Assembly: GCF_014931395.1 (NCBI RefSeq)
Contig: NZ_CP063120.1
Span: 310,001-374,000 of the forward strand
DNA from: Haemophilus parainfluenzae
GTDB lineage: Bacteria; Pseudomonadota; Gammaproteobacteria; Enterobacterales; Pasteurellaceae
Reading direction: 5' to 3'
DNA: 64,000 bases
The first letter of the stretch is position 1, and each line of letters opens with the position of its first letter. The translations under genes were made by a program, and so were the position numbers. The notes beneath the pieces were generated by a model that saw nothing but the letters and a program-made list of their open reading frames with translations, was not told the DNA's origin and ran no database searches. Shown piece after piece: positions 9,937-19,520 of this stretch.

Positions 9937-10947
9937 ATGTCGGGCGTAACAAAAGAGTTAGACATTTTAAAACAACTTTTTGAGAATTTATCCGACACGG
10001 ATAAACAGGCTTTTTTGACTTCTGTTAGCCAAAAAGAACAGATTAAAAAAGTAATTGAGCCAAGAAAAATTACGAATTGCCCACATTGCCAATCTACGCA
10101 TTTTGTTAAAAATGGTACGAAATGCGACAACCAACGCTATTTGTGTCGTGATTGCAAAAAATCTTTTGTTGAGCAAACAGGCACTATTCTCTATAACACC
10201 CAAAAAGATATTGAAGTTTGGGAAAAATACATTCATTGTATGATTGAAAAATACCCACTTCGCAAATGTGCTGAAATTTGTGAAATCAATATTGCGACTG
10301 CTTTTACTTGGCGACACAAAATTTTAGACGCACTTCAAAAAATGATGAATGAAGTTGAGTTAGATGGCATTGTGCAAGCTGATGAAACTTATTCAACCAT
10401 TTCTTACAAAGGACATCACAAAAATTTTAACTTGCCACGTCCTGCTCACAAACGAGGAACGAGAGCAACAAAACGTGGCATTTCCAAAGAACAAGTTTGT
10501 GTTCCTTGTGGTATCAATTTAGATGGTAAATCTGTTGCTAGAATTAGTAATTTAGGTAAACCATCTCTAAAAGATTTGCAAAAAGTGCTTAATGGCAAAG
10601 TTGCCAAAGATTCTGTATTCGTTACCGATTCATTAAGACCGTATCAAAAATTATCGCTAGATATGAATTTAAGCCATATCCGTATTCCACGCGGCAAACG
10701 TGCAGTCGGTACATTCAATATTCAAACCATTAACAGCTATCATAGCCGATTGAAAAATATGATTGTTCATCGGTTTAAAGGTGTGGCAACCAAATACTTA
10801 AACAACTATTTGGCTTATCACAACTTTGTGAATTTTGCCAAAGATACATTGGCAAACAAAGAAGCGGTTTTGCTAGATTTTATTCGCAAAACCATGTGTT
10901 CAGTACGGTCAGCAGATGTTGCTAAACGTCCTGCCATTCCTGTGTAA
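9937..10947 (+). mobile_element. IS1595-family transposase (ISXO2-like DDE domain)
   Basis: The 336-residue protein has the IS1595 layout: an N-terminal zinc ribbon (C48, C51, C70, C73 in CPHC and CRDC), a helix-turn-helix-like segment (about 105-130) and an ISXO2-type catalytic core with D149 (in VQADETY), D231 (in VTDSLRPY) and N266/H269 (in INSYHSRLKNMI). It appears intact. I could not find matching terminal inverted repeats within about 60 bp on either side, nor an obvious target duplication, so it may be a stranded transposase or a domesticated partner of the downstream genes. The ATG at 9937 follows AAAAGGA. Confidence 0.85.
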
Positions 10948-10979
10948 ATTAACTTGACTTTCAAAATTAAGGTGTAATC

Positions 10980-11069
10980 ATGTCCCTACAAGCCTACAAG
11001 CCTACAAGCCTACAAGCCTACAAGCCTACAAGCCTACAAGCCTACAAGCCTACAAGCCTACAAGCCTAG
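10980..11069 (+). CDS. Repeat-encoded leader peptide upstream of the methyltransferase
   Basis: An ATG at 10980 has a ribosome site (AAGGTG, 10969-10974) and opens a 29-codon frame made almost wholly of the 8-bp repeat, reading M-S then cycles of L-Q-A-Y-K-P-T-S. It stops at TAG 11067-11069. Because 8 is not a multiple of 3, each added or lost repeat changes the exit frame. In one alternative frame translation would end at TAA 11072-11074. In the other it would end at TGA 11113-11115, just before the methyltransferase ATG at 11117. No product is recognisable; the likely role is control of the next gene. That it is translated is inference. Confidence 0.45.
   Translation: MSLQAYKPTSLQAYKPTSLQAYKPTSLQA
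10985..11064. repeat. Ten perfect tandem copies of CCTACAAG (8 bp)
   Basis: The unit CCTACAAG is repeated exactly ten times without a mismatch, followed by a partial CCTA. Perfect short tandem repeats of this kind in Haemophilus are typical phase-variation sites that change copy number by slipped-strand mispairing. It lies 5' of a DNA methyltransferase gene, inside a short open frame. Confidence 0.97.
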
Positions 11070-11116
11070 TTTAATCTTGTCTTTTCAAACTTCCAACACT
11101 TTTTTGGAGGTTTGAA

Positions 11117-12121
11117 ATGTCTAAAAATACTTCTGCTAAAAACAGCAATCTTCACGCAGCAAAACGCGGTAAAAATGATGAGTTTTACACGCAACTTTCT
11201 GATATTGAGCGCGAACTGCAACACTACACCGCGCATTTCAAAGACAAAGTGGTTTATTGCAACTGCGATGACCCACGAATAAGCAATTTCTTTCATTATT
11301 TTTCTTACAATTTTGAACGCTTAGGGCTAAAAAAACTGATTGCCACTTGCTACAAAAACCAACATTCCGATTTATTTAGCAAAAACGACAGTGAGCAAGC
11401 CGTTTATTTGATTTACGAGGGCGACAAAGACGGCAACCGTGTACCGTCCCCTGATGAAATTGAGGTGAACCCCTTACAAGGCGATGGCGATTTTCGTAGT
11501 GCGGAATGTATTGAATTGTTGAAACAAGCGGATATTGTGGTAACCAATCCTCCGTTTTCGCTGTTTCGGGAATATGTGGCGCAGTTGGTTGAGCATGAAA
11601 AGAAATTCATCATTATTGGTAATAAAAACGCGATTACCTATAAAGAAATTTTCCCTTTAATCAAAGATAACAAAATGTGGGTAGGTGTTACACCAATGGG
11701 AACGGATATGCTGTTTGATTTAACGCCTGAATATGCACAAAAAATTGTTGCAGAGAAGAAATCAGGCAGCAGCTATCGCATGGTTGATGGTGTACCAAAA
11801 GGCAGAGCGCAAGCGTGTTGGTTTACCAATTTGGAACACAAAAAGCGCCATGAAGAATTGATTTTATGGAAAACCTATACACCCGAAGAATATCCACATT
11901 ACGATAATTACAACGGGGTTAATGTTGATAAAGTTGCTAATATTCCGATTGATTATGACGGCGCAATGGGCGTACCGATTACATTTTTGGATAAATACAA
12001 TCCTGAACAATTTGAGATTGTGAAATTTAGAAAAGGCGATGATGACAAAGATTTGTCAGTTAATGGCGAATGTCCATTTTTCAGAATGGTTATTAAACAC
12101 AAAAATCCCCAAAAAGGCTAA
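11117..12121 (+). CDS. Adenine-specific DNA methyltransferase, M.EcoRI family
   Basis: The 334 residues align by eye with the EcoRI-type adenine methyltransferase family (M.EcoRI is about 326 residues). The N-terminal KNDEFYTQLSDIE, the KVVYCNCDDPRISNFF segment (about 44-59) and the catalytic motif IV NPPF (144-147 in VVTNPPFSLF) are present. It should methylate adenine in a specific DNA site; the site cannot be read from sequence, and no EcoRI-type endonuclease is nearby. The start at 11117 has a strong GGAGG ribosome site at 11107-11110. The DUF262-HNH gene begins 4 nt after its stop, so they form a pair. I saw no full uptake signal in it, which fits recent acquisition. Confidence 0.88.
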   Translation: MSKNTSAKNSNLHAAKRGKNDEFYTQLSDIERELQHYTAHFKDKVVYCNCDDPRISNFFHYFSYNFERLGLKKLIATCYKNQHSDLFSKNDSEQAVYLIYEGDKDGNRVPSPDEIEVNPLQGDGDFRSAECIELLKQADIVVTNPPFSLFREYVAQLVEHEKKFIIIGNKNAITYKEIFPLIKDNKMWVGVTPMGTDMLFDLTPEYAQKIVAEKKSGSSYRMVDGVPKGRAQACWFTNLEHKKRHEELILWKTYTPEEYPHYDNYNGVNVDKVANIPIDYDGAMGVPITFLDKYNPEQFEIVKFRKGDDDKDLSVNGECPFFRMVIKHKNPQKG

Positions 12122-12124
12122 ATC

Positions 12125-13243
12125 ATGAAAATTGAATTAAAAGAAATTTCTATCCGCGAACTCACGCAAGATTATCAAGATAATGACGAAAATGGCGTAT
12201 TTGGTTTTTCAGGCTGCCTGAATATTCGTCCGCCGTACCAGCGCGAATTTGTCTATAAAGACAAACAGCGAGATGAGGTAATTCGCACAATTATGAAAGG
12301 TTTTCCACTTAATGTTATGTATTGGGCGGTGGGCGAAAATGGCAAGTTTGAATTGATTGATGGGCAACAACGCACTATTTCTATTTGCCAATTTAGCCAA
12401 AGCATTTTTTCGGTAGAGTTTGAAAAAGGCAAGTTGCTTAACTTTACTAATTTAACTGATGACCAACAAAATAAGTTTTTGGATTACAAATTACAGATTT
12501 ATCAATGTACTGGGGCGAATAGCGAAAAATTGGATTGGTTTGAAACCATCAATATCGCTGGCGAAAAACTAACCAACCAAGAATTGAAAAATGCAATTTA
12601 TTCAGGTTCGTGGGTTTCAGCAGCAAAAAAATATTTTAGTAAGCCCAAGTGCGTGGTTCAACAACAATTTGGCGATTATTTGAAAGGCACAGCAGAACGC
12701 CAAGAGTTTTTGGAAACGGCGATTTCGTGGATTGCAGCGCGTGAAGATAAAACGATTGAGCAATACATGAGCGACCATCAAAAAGATGAAAGTGCAAGCG
12801 AATTGTATCAATACTTTCAAGAAGTTTTTGCGTGGGTAAAACGAATTTTCAGTAATCACAGCAAAGAACGTGTGAAACTAATGAAAGGGCAAGAATGGGG
12901 CATTTGGTATAACAAATACAAGGATAAACCATTTAATGCTGAAGAATTGGAACGAAAAATTATTGATTTGATTGACAATGATGAAGTGCAGAAAAAGAGT
13001 GGTATTTATCATTATCTATTGTCAGGTCAAGAAAAGCATTTGAATTTACGCGCATTTAGCGACAAAGATAAACAGAAAATGTACCAAAAACAAAATGGTG
13101 TATGTCCGCATTGCCAACAAAAATTTGAATTGTCGCAAATGGACGCAGACCATATTGTGCCGTGGTCGCAAGGTGGTAAAACCATATTAGAGAACGGACA
13201 AATGCTGTGTAAGCCATGCAATCAAACCAAATCTAATAAGTAG
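12125..13243 (+). CDS. DUF262 plus HNH endonuclease, partner of the methyltransferase
   Basis: The N-terminal DUF262 (GmrS-like, ParB/sulfiredoxin-type fold) is marked by PPYQREFVY (about 36-44) and IDGQQRT (78-84). In relatives such as GmrSD and SspE this domain binds and hydrolyses nucleotide. The C-terminus is a compact HNH nuclease: C327/C330 (CPHC), D342-H343 (ADHIVPW) and C362/C365-N366 (CKPCN). The 372-residue protein therefore looks like a DUF262-gated nuclease. Fused with an M.EcoRI-like partner in one operon (4-nt gap), it probably acts as the restriction half of a restriction-modification-like system. It could instead target modified DNA, as GmrSD does. A strong hairpin follows. 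Confidence 0.85.
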   Translation: MKIELKEISIRELTQDYQDNDENGVFGFSGCLNIRPPYQREFVYKDKQRDEVIRTIMKGFPLNVMYWAVGENGKFELIDGQQRTISICQFSQSIFSVEFEKGKLLNFTNLTDDQQNKFLDYKLQIYQCTGANSEKLDWFETINIAGEKLTNQELKNAIYSGSWVSAAKKYFSKPKCVVQQQFGDYLKGTAERQEFLETAISWIAAREDKTIEQYMSDHQKDESASELYQYFQEVFAWVKRIFSNHSKERVKLMKGQEWGIWYNKYKDKPFNAEELERKIIDLIDNDEVQKKSGIYHYLLSGQEKHLNLRAFSDKDKQKMYQKQNGVCPHCQQKFELSQMDADHIVPWSQGGKTILENGQMLCKPCNQTKSNK

Positions 13244-13281
13244 TTCAACATACTGCCATAAACTCATTTGGAACAAATAAA

Positions 13282-13314
13282 AAGTAGAAAGCCACCCATA
13301 ATGGCTTTCTACTT
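13282..13314. terminator. Strong 13-bp hairpin between DUF262-HNH and ileS
   Basis: AAGTAGAAAGCCA (13282-13294) and TGGCTTTCTACTT (13302-13314) pair perfectly with a 7-nt loop. The T-run is on the minus-strand side, so it best serves leftward transcripts from ileS, though it could insulate both sides. Confidence 0.75.
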
Positions 13315-13374
13315 AAAATATAATCAACACATCGTTAAAACACAGCCTTTTATTTCTGTTCATTTCAGCATAAA

Positions 13375-13404
13375 AAAAGAGCGGTCAATTTTGACCGCTC
13401 TTTT
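13375..13404 (-). terminator. Terminator of ileS
   Basis: AAAAGAGCGGTCAA (13375-13388) and its exact complement (13391-13404) form a 14-bp stem with a 2-nt loop plus T-runs on both sides, directly after the ileS stop. Confidence 0.85.
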
Positions 13405-13421
13405 GCTTCATGATGTTAAGC

Positions 13422-16247
13422 TTACGCAAAATGACGGACTTCACCATTCCCCGCTACGTTTTCCACACAACGCGGACAAAGTGTAGGATGTTCAGGGTTC
13501 ACGCCGATTTTGTCAGAATAATGCCAGCAACGTGGGCATTTTTCACCGTTAGAACGTGCAACGCTTACCGCAATGCCCTCTAACTCACTTGCAGCCACAT
13601 CTGCTGGTTTGTCAGCTAATGGTTTCACTTCCGCTTTTGAGGTAATTAACACGAAACGTAATTCATTGCCTAATTGTTCTAACAATGCTCGATATTCATC
13701 GTTAGCATAAACCGTTACTTCTGCTTCTAAACCACCACCGATCACTTTGTCGTTACGGGCGATTTCTAATACACGGTTCACTTCAGAACGAACTTTAATC
13801 AGTTGTTGCCAGTAAGCATCATCTAATTTTTCATTCTCACCTAAACCAAATAAGCCTTCGTAGAATTCTTCAGTGAAGACGAATTCAGCACGTGGCGTCG
13901 CTGTTTGTGGCAAGTAGCCCCAAATTTCATCTGCCGTGAATGACAAGATTGGTGCCATCCAACGAACCAATGCTTCTGCAATGTGCCATAACGCTGTTTG
14001 GCAACTACGACGCGCAAGACTGTCTGCTTTGGTGGTGTATTGACGGTCTTTGATAATATCAAGGTAGAATGAGCCCATTTCCACAGAACAGAAACGCATT
14101 AAACGTTGTACCACAGTGTGGAATTGATAGTTATCGTACGCGTCTTTAATTTCTTTTTGTGCATCTAACGCACAAGCTACCGCCCAACGATCCAAGCTAA
14201 TCATGTCTTCCGGTTTAACCGCATCACGTTGCGGATCAAAACCATTTAAGTTCGCTAATAAGAAACGTGCGGTGTTACGAATACGACGATAGCTATCCGC
14301 TGCTCGTTTTAAGATCTCATCAGAAACGGTCATTTCACCGGTATAGTCGGTAGAAGCGACCCATAAACGTAAAATATCACCACCGAATTTATCCATGACT
14401 TCTTGTGGGGTCACGATGTTACCGATAGATTTTGACATCTTACGGCCTTGACCATCTACAGTGAAACCATGGGTTAACACTTGTTTGTATGGTGCTTTAT
14501 TATCTGTTGCAGTAGAAAGCATTAAAGAAGACATAAACCAACCACGGTGTTGGTCAGAACCTTCTAAATACATATCGATATCTTGACCATTAAATTCTGG
14601 ACGATTCGCCACAACAGAAGAATAGGTTGATCCTGAGTCAAACCACACGTCAAGGGTATCAGGCACTTTGCGATAGGTTTCTGCATCAGCCCCTAATAAT
14701 TCTTTTTCGTCTAAATCCCACCATGCTTGAATACCGGCTTTCTCTACACGTTTCGCTACTTCTTCAAGTAACTCTAAGGTACGCGGATGAAGTTCTTCGG
14801 TTTCTTTGTGCACGAATAAGGTCATCGGTACTCCCCAAGTACGTTGACGGGAAATACACCAGTCTGGGCGGTTTTCAACCATTTTCTCGATACGTGCTTG
14901 ACCCCAATCTGGAATCCAACGTACACCTTTGATTTCGCCTAGTGCTTGTTGGCGTAAACCTTGTGTTTCCATACCGATAAACCATTGTGGGGTTGCACGG
15001 AAAATAATCGGGGTTTTGTGACGCCAACAGTGTGGGTAGCTGTGTTTAATTTTCTCAACTTTTAATAAGTTGCCCACTTCTTGTAATTTTTCAACAACCA
15101 ATGGATTGGCTTCAAATACGCCTTTGCCCGCAAAGAATTCAGTCGTTGAAATAAATTTACCATCATTAGATACAAGACCCGCCATTGGTAAATTATATTT
15201 TTGTCCTACAATAAAGTCGTCTAAACCGTGATCCGGCGCGGTATGAACTAAACCCGTACCACCATCTGTGGTGACGTGATCGCCTAAAATCATCGGCACA
15301 GAGAAATCATAGAATGGGTGGTTAAAGCGTACTAACTCAAGCGCTTGACCTTTTACTGACCCTAAAATTTCAACCTGTTCTACACCCACCGCTTTCGCCA
15401 CGGATTCCACTAATTCAGCAGCTAAAATCACACGCTCATCGCCAAGTTGTACTAAGTTGTATTCTAAGTCTGCATTTACCGCAATCGCACGGTTAGATGG
15501 CATTGTCCAAGGTGTAGTTGTCCAAATCACCGCAGATAATTTGCCATGACCTTTGCCTACTGCATTAAATTTCTCTTCAATTTCAACCGCACTTACAGCA
15601 GGGAAACGCACATAAATAGACGGAGAAACTTTGTCTTCGTATTCCACTTCTGCTTCCGCTAAAGAAGAGCCGCAATCCAAACACCAGTGCACCGGTTTTG
15701 AACCTTTGTATAAGTGGCCATTCGCAATCACTTTACCAAGTGTACGGATGATGTTTGCTTCGGTGTTGAAGTTCATCGTTAAATAAGGATTATCCCAATC
15801 GCCCAACACACCTAAACGGATAAAATCTTTTTTCTGACCTTCTACTTGTTCTGCGGCGTATTCACGGCATTTTTGGCGGAATTCAGCAGCGGTCACTTTC
15901 TCGTTTGGTTTACCCACCAAACCTTCTACTTTTAATTCAATTGGCAAGCCATGACAGTCCCAACCCGGAACATAAGGCGAATCAAAACCTAACGCCGTTT
16001 TAGATTTAATAATAATATCTTTCAGAATTTTATTCACGGCATGACCGATATGGATGTTACCGTTCGCATATGGAGGGCCATCATGCAAAATAAAGGATTT
16101 TTTACCTTTCGTCGCTTGACGGATTTTTTGATATAACTGTTTGTCATACCAATTTTTTAACATCACAGGTTCGCGTTTGGCTAAATCGCCACGCATAGGG
16201 AAACCTGTTTCAGGTAAATTTAACGTGTTTTTGTAATCAACTGTCAT
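13422..16247 (-). CDS. ileS: Isoleucyl-tRNA synthetase
   Basis: Class I aminoacyl-tRNA synthetase that charges tRNA-Ile and edits valine. From the ATG at 16247 it is 941 residues (E. coli 938) and begins [20 protein letters not shown]; the TTG four codons upstream is unlikely. HIGH is at 66-69 ([10 protein letters not shown]), KMSKS is near 600 ([10 protein letters not shown]), and the C-terminal zinc knuckles are CPRCWHY and CPRCVEN. It lies 32 nt after ribF on the minus strand. No lspA follows it, unlike the E. coli operon; the neighbour is the inserted defence module. Confidence 0.98.
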   Translation of the reverse strand: MTVDYKNTLNLPETGFPMRGDLAKREPVMLKNWYDKQLYQKIRQATKGKKSFILHDGPPYANGNIHIGHAVNKILKDIIIKSKTALGFDSPYVPGWDCHGLPIELKVEGLVGKPNEKVTAAEFRQKCREYAAEQVEGQKKDFIRLGVLGDWDNPYLTMNFNTEANIIRTLGKVIANGHLYKGSKPVHWCLDCGSSLAEAEVEYEDKVSPSIYVRFPAVSAVEIEEKFNAVGKGHGKLSAVIWTTTPWTMPSNRAIAVNADLEYNLVQLGDERVILAAELVESVAKAVGVEQVEILGSVKGQALELVRFNHPFYDFSVPMILGDHVTTDGGTGLVHTAPDHGLDDFIVGQKYNLPMAGLVSNDGKFISTTEFFAGKGVFEANPLVVEKLQEVGNLLKVEKIKHSYPHCWRHKTPIIFRATPQWFIGMETQGLRQQALGEIKGVRWIPDWGQARIEKMVENRPDWCISRQRTWGVPMTLFVHKETEELHPRTLELLEEVAKRVEKAGIQAWWDLDEKELLGADAETYRKVPDTLDVWFDSGSTYSSVVANRPEFNGQDIDMYLEGSDQHRGWFMSSLMLSTATDNKAPYKQVLTHGFTVDGQGRKMSKSIGNIVTPQEVMDKFGGDILRLWVASTDYTGEMTVSDEILKRAADSYRRIRNTARFLLANLNGFDPQRDAVKPEDMISLDRWAVACALDAQKEIKDAYDNYQFHTVVQRLMRFCSVEMGSFYLDIIKDRQYTTKADSLARRSCQTALWHIAEALVRWMAPILSFTADEIWGYLPQTATPRAEFVFTEEFYEGLFGLGENEKLDDAYWQQLIKVRSEVNRVLEIARNDKVIGGGLEAEVTVYANDEYRALLEQLGNELRFVLITSKAEVKPLADKPADVAASELEGIAVSVARSNGEKCPRCWHYSDKIGVNPEHPTLCPRCVENVAGNGEVRHFA

Positions 16248-16279
16248 GTTATTTTCCAATTTTATATTTCAATATAATT

Positions 16280-17206
16280 CTATTTTGCGAAAAACGCTTT
16301 CGCTGTTTTTACATCCTGTTCAATTTGAGCTTTCAACGCCTCAAAAGAAGGAAATTTTATCTCATCTCGAATCTTATGGCAGAATTCCACTTCGACCATT
16401 TGTCCATAAATATTCTGAGAAAAATCAAATAAATGGACCTCTAATAATTGTATCGTACCGTTAATGGTTGGGCGTTTTCCCATGTTTGCAACGCCGTCAA
16501 AAATCTCGCCTGATTTCAACCGCACTTTCACCGCATAAACGCCTTTAACAGGGTTCACTTGGCGATGTAAGCGAACATTCGCAGTAGGAAAGCCAATGGT
16601 TCGGCCTAATTTATTGCCGTGGATCACTCGACCGAAAATACAATAAGGCTTACCGAGTAAATTTTGTGCGTGCTGTAAATCATCTTTAGCCAACGCCTCA
16701 CGGATAGCGGTGCTACTGATACGTAACTCATCTAAACAGAAGGTGCGGCTGTCTTCTACTTCAAAGCCAAACTGCTTTCCGGCTTGTTGTAACATCGCAA
16801 AATTGCCTAAACGTTTCGCACCAAATTTGAAATCATCGCCAATACTGAGAAATTTCACATTTAATTTTCGTACAAGCCAATCTTCAATAAATTGTTCTGC
16901 TGGAAGATTAGCAAAAGTGCGATCAAATTTCGCGACGATGACCACATCTACACCCGCCTGAGCTAAATAATGCAACTTATCTCTTAATCGCATTAAGCGT
17001 GCGGGCGCTTTGTCGCCCATAAAATATTCGCGCGGTTGCGGCTCGAAAAGCATCACTGCCATGGGCAAATTCAGCGCATTCGCTTTCTGACGAAGATGAC
17101 GCAAAATCGCCTGATGCCCCAAATGCACCCCATCAAAATTGCCAATGGTTAATGCGCACCCTGACAAATATGGCTGTGAATTATGAAGCCCACGAATTAA
17201 TTGCAT
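16280..17206 (-). CDS. ribF: Bifunctional riboflavin kinase / FAD synthetase
   Basis: RibF phosphorylates riboflavin to FMN and adenylates FMN to FAD. The 308-residue protein has the N-terminal adenylyltransferase motif IGNFDGVHLGH (about 22-32) and the C-terminal flavokinase domain with GRTIGFPTANV and NGVANMGKRPT-type segments (here DGVANMGKRPTING). It is placed between murJ and ileS, with gaps of 49 and 32 nt, all on the minus strand, consistent with a murJ-ribF-ileS transcript. Confidence 0.97.
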   Translation of the reverse strand: MQLIRGLHNSQPYLSGCALTIGNFDGVHLGHQAILRHLRQKANALNLPMAVMLFEPQPREYFMGDKAPARLMRLRDKLHYLAQAGVDVVIVAKFDRTFANLPAEQFIEDWLVRKLNVKFLSIGDDFKFGAKRLGNFAMLQQAGKQFGFEVEDSRTFCLDELRISSTAIREALAKDDLQHAQNLLGKPYCIFGRVIHGNKLGRTIGFPTANVRLHRQVNPVKGVYAVKVRLKSGEIFDGVANMGKRPTINGTIQLLEVHLFDFSQNIYGQMVEVEFCHKIRDEIKFPSFEALKAQIEQDVKTAKAFFAK

Positions 17207-17255
17207 TACATCTTATCCAAAACACAAAAAATAATCAGTGCATTATAGCGGTAAC

Positions 17256-18830
17256 TTAATGTTTTGTCAGTAAATGGTGTTTACGAACACCCAATAGCAC
17301 CAATACACCTAAATAAACGACCGCAGCCAGTCCTATTAACCAAGCTAGCCAATAGACACGCATTAAAAATGTCATTGCTGCCCATTCTTCGATAGACGGG
17401 CAGTTATACCAAAGCAAGCCTCCCATGGCTAAGGCTGCGCCTAAAACTTTCAGAAAAAAGACCGCACTTTTACGTGAAAAATGATACACATCCTCTTTCG
17501 CTAAACCACGATAAAGCAAATAAGCATTTAAGGTTGCTGACATCGCAGAAGCAATCGCTAAGCCCACATAACTAAATGGAATCGCCAATACGTTAAAGCC
17601 CATATTGCTCACCATGGCGATGATCCCGATTTTCACGGGCGTTTTGGTGTCTTGGCGTGCGTAATAGCCATTAGCCAGGATCTTAATCAGCATAAAGCTA
17701 AGTAAACCCGCATTGAATGCCCATAAGGAATAAGAGGCTGAATGCACATCCGTTAAGGTAAAACTACCACGCATAAATAACACCAATAACATTGGTTGGG
17801 CTAACACGGCAATACCAATCGCGGCAGGCACACCGAGTAATAAAATCATTCGCACGCCCCAGTCCATGGTATTACGGAAATCCACTGCACTTTGGGAAGA
17901 ATTGTCTTCTCGATTCACATGATGGCGAGCAAGCGTCGGTAAAATCACGGTGGAAATGGCGATACCAAATAGACCAAGTGGAAACTCTAATAGACGATCA
18001 GAATAATAAAGCCAACTAATAGATCCCGTCATTAAGAAACTAGCAATGACCGTATCAAGCAACAAGTTGATTTGACTTACGGAAACCCCGAACAAGGCAG
18101 GAATCATTAATCGTCGGATTTTCGCTACCCCTTCATCATGCCACGCCCATTTGGGTTTTACGAGCAAGCCCGCTTTCTTCAAGAAAGGGATTTGGAATAA
18201 AAATTGTAGTAAACCGCCTAAGAAGATCCCGATAGCAAGGGCAAGATCAGGATTATCTAATCTTGGTGCGAGGAAAAGTGCGGTCGCAATCATGGAGATA
18301 TTGAGTAAAACAGGCGAAAACGACATCACGCCAAATTTACCTATCGTATTTAAAATCGCCCCAGAAAGTGCCACAAAGGTGACAAACCATAAATAAGGAA
18401 ACGTGATTTTTAAGAGTAAAGACGCTTGTTCAAATTTGTGCGCATCAGGTCCGTCATTTAGCCAATCGGTAAACCATCCCATCCCAAAGATCGCCGCCAC
18501 AACAGGTGATCCCACCATGGCAAGCAAGGTCACAATACTGACTAATCCACCTAGCGTACCCGATACTTTCCCGATAAATTCTCGCGTTTTAGAAAGATCG
18601 CCCGATTTTTGATATTCAGCTAATACGGGTACAAAGGCTTGAGAAAATGCCCCTTCTGCAAATAAACGACGTAAAAAGTTTGGGATACGGTTAGCGAATA
18701 AAAACACGTCTGCCGCCGCGCCTGCACCGATTAAATGGGCAATCACCACATCACGGACTAAACCTAACACACGGGACACTAATGTCATCCCACTCACGAT
18801 AATGCCGGATTTTAAAAGTCGTTTACTCAA
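17256..18830 (-). CDS. murJ: Lipid II flippase MurJ (MviN)
   Basis: MurJ moves lipid II to the periplasmic face of the inner membrane for peptidoglycan synthesis. The 524-residue protein is strongly hydrophobic with about 14 membrane spans and the MOP-superfamily start LLKSGIIVSGMTLVSRVLGLVRD. The functionally important RxxAEGAFSQAFVPVL segment (RRLFAEGAFSQAF) follows at about 54-66. An uptake signal lies inside the gene at about 17460. It is divergent from rpsT. Confidence 0.97.
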   Translation of the reverse strand: MSKRLLKSGIIVSGMTLVSRVLGLVRDVVIAHLIGAGAAADVFLFANRIPNFLRRLFAEGAFSQAFVPVLAEYQKSGDLSKTREFIGKVSGTLGGLVSIVTLLAMVGSPVVAAIFGMGWFTDWLNDGPDAHKFEQASLLLKITFPYLWFVTFVALSGAILNTIGKFGVMSFSPVLLNISMIATALFLAPRLDNPDLALAIGIFLGGLLQFLFQIPFLKKAGLLVKPKWAWHDEGVAKIRRLMIPALFGVSVSQINLLLDTVIASFLMTGSISWLYYSDRLLEFPLGLFGIAISTVILPTLARHHVNREDNSSQSAVDFRNTMDWGVRMILLLGVPAAIGIAVLAQPMLLVLFMRGSFTLTDVHSASYSLWAFNAGLLSFMLIKILANGYYARQDTKTPVKIGIIAMVSNMGFNVLAIPFSYVGLAIASAMSATLNAYLLYRGLAKEDVYHFSRKSAVFFLKVLGAALAMGGLLWYNCPSIEEWAAMTFLMRVYWLAWLIGLAAVVYLGVLVLLGVRKHHLLTKH

Positions 18831-19015
18831 AATAGGGGTCTCTTCAAAAAAATTTGCCTTAATTGTATAGAATTTTTGTTTTTACGCTATATTCCAACGA
18901 AAAAAACTGATAAAATCCTGCCCACATCGTTTGTGTGAGCCAATAGAAAGCGCTTTTTTTAAATAACGATGCTTACTTTCGGTTGTGTCTCACCGAAATC
19001 AACACAAATTATTCA

Positions 19016-19044
19016 TTGACAAAAGTATAAAAAATCGGCATATT
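19016..19044 (+). promoter_or_regulatory. Promoter of rpsT
   Basis: A consensus TTGACA (19016-19021) is followed after 17 nt by CATATT (19039-19044); TATTCT two bases later is an alternative -10. It lies about 50 nt before the rpsT start in the 266-nt murJ-rpsT gap. Confidence 0.6.
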
Positions 19045-19096
19045 CTACGCCCTTATTTTGTCATAATCATCTAACAGAAATTTTAGGAGTTTGACC

Positions 19097-19360
19097 TTGG
19101 CTAATATCAAGTCAGCAAAAAAACGCGCGGTTCAATCTGAAAAACGCCGCCAACACAACGCAAGCCAACGCTCTATGATGCGTACTTACATCAAAAAAGT
19201 ATATGCTCAAGTAGCAGCAGGTGAAAAAGCAGCAGCTGAAGCAGCATTCGTTGAAATGCAAAAAGTTGTTGACCGTATGGCTTCTAAAGGCTTAATCCAC
19301 GCTAACAAAGCAGCAAACCACAAAGCTAAATTAGCTGCTCAAATCAAAAAATTAGCGTAA
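19097..19360 (+). CDS. rpsT: 30S ribosomal protein S20
   Basis: S20 binds 16S rRNA early in 30S assembly. I place the start at TTG 19097, giving 87 residues beginning [10 protein letters not shown], exactly the family N-terminus and length. The AGGAG ribosome site (19085-19089) is 7 nt from this codon but only 1 nt from the upstream TTG at 19091. E. coli rpsT also uses UUG, which is linked to its autogenous translational control. The protein is Lys/Ala-rich. A compact terminator follows. Confidence 0.97.
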   Translation: MANIKSAKKRAVQSEKRRQHNASQRSMMRTYIKKVYAQVAAGEKAAAEAAFVEMQKVVDRMASKGLIHANKAANHKAKLAAQIKKLA

Positions 19361-19386
19361 TTAAAGCATTAAAACAGCTTAAAAAT

Positions 19387-19410
19387 AAAACCGCACTTTG
19401 GTGCGGTTTT
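19387..19410 (+). terminator. Terminator of rpsT
   Basis: AAAACCGCAC and GTGCGGTTTT form a 10-bp stem with the tetraloop TTTG, then a T-rich run. The left arm contains a full uptake signal read as ACCGCACTT. Confidence 0.9.
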
Positions 19411-19520
19411 TGTTTGCCGTAAACCGTCCTGCCACAAACGTCCGATAACAAGCTTGCATTCCCCCCTTTAACCTGTAAACTACCCCACAACTTAAAAATT
19501 AATCATAAAATAAACGATAA

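Noticed and set aside
10985..11064. Short CRISPR-like repeat array
   Set aside because: The 8-bp units are contiguous with no spacers; it is a simple tandem repeat.
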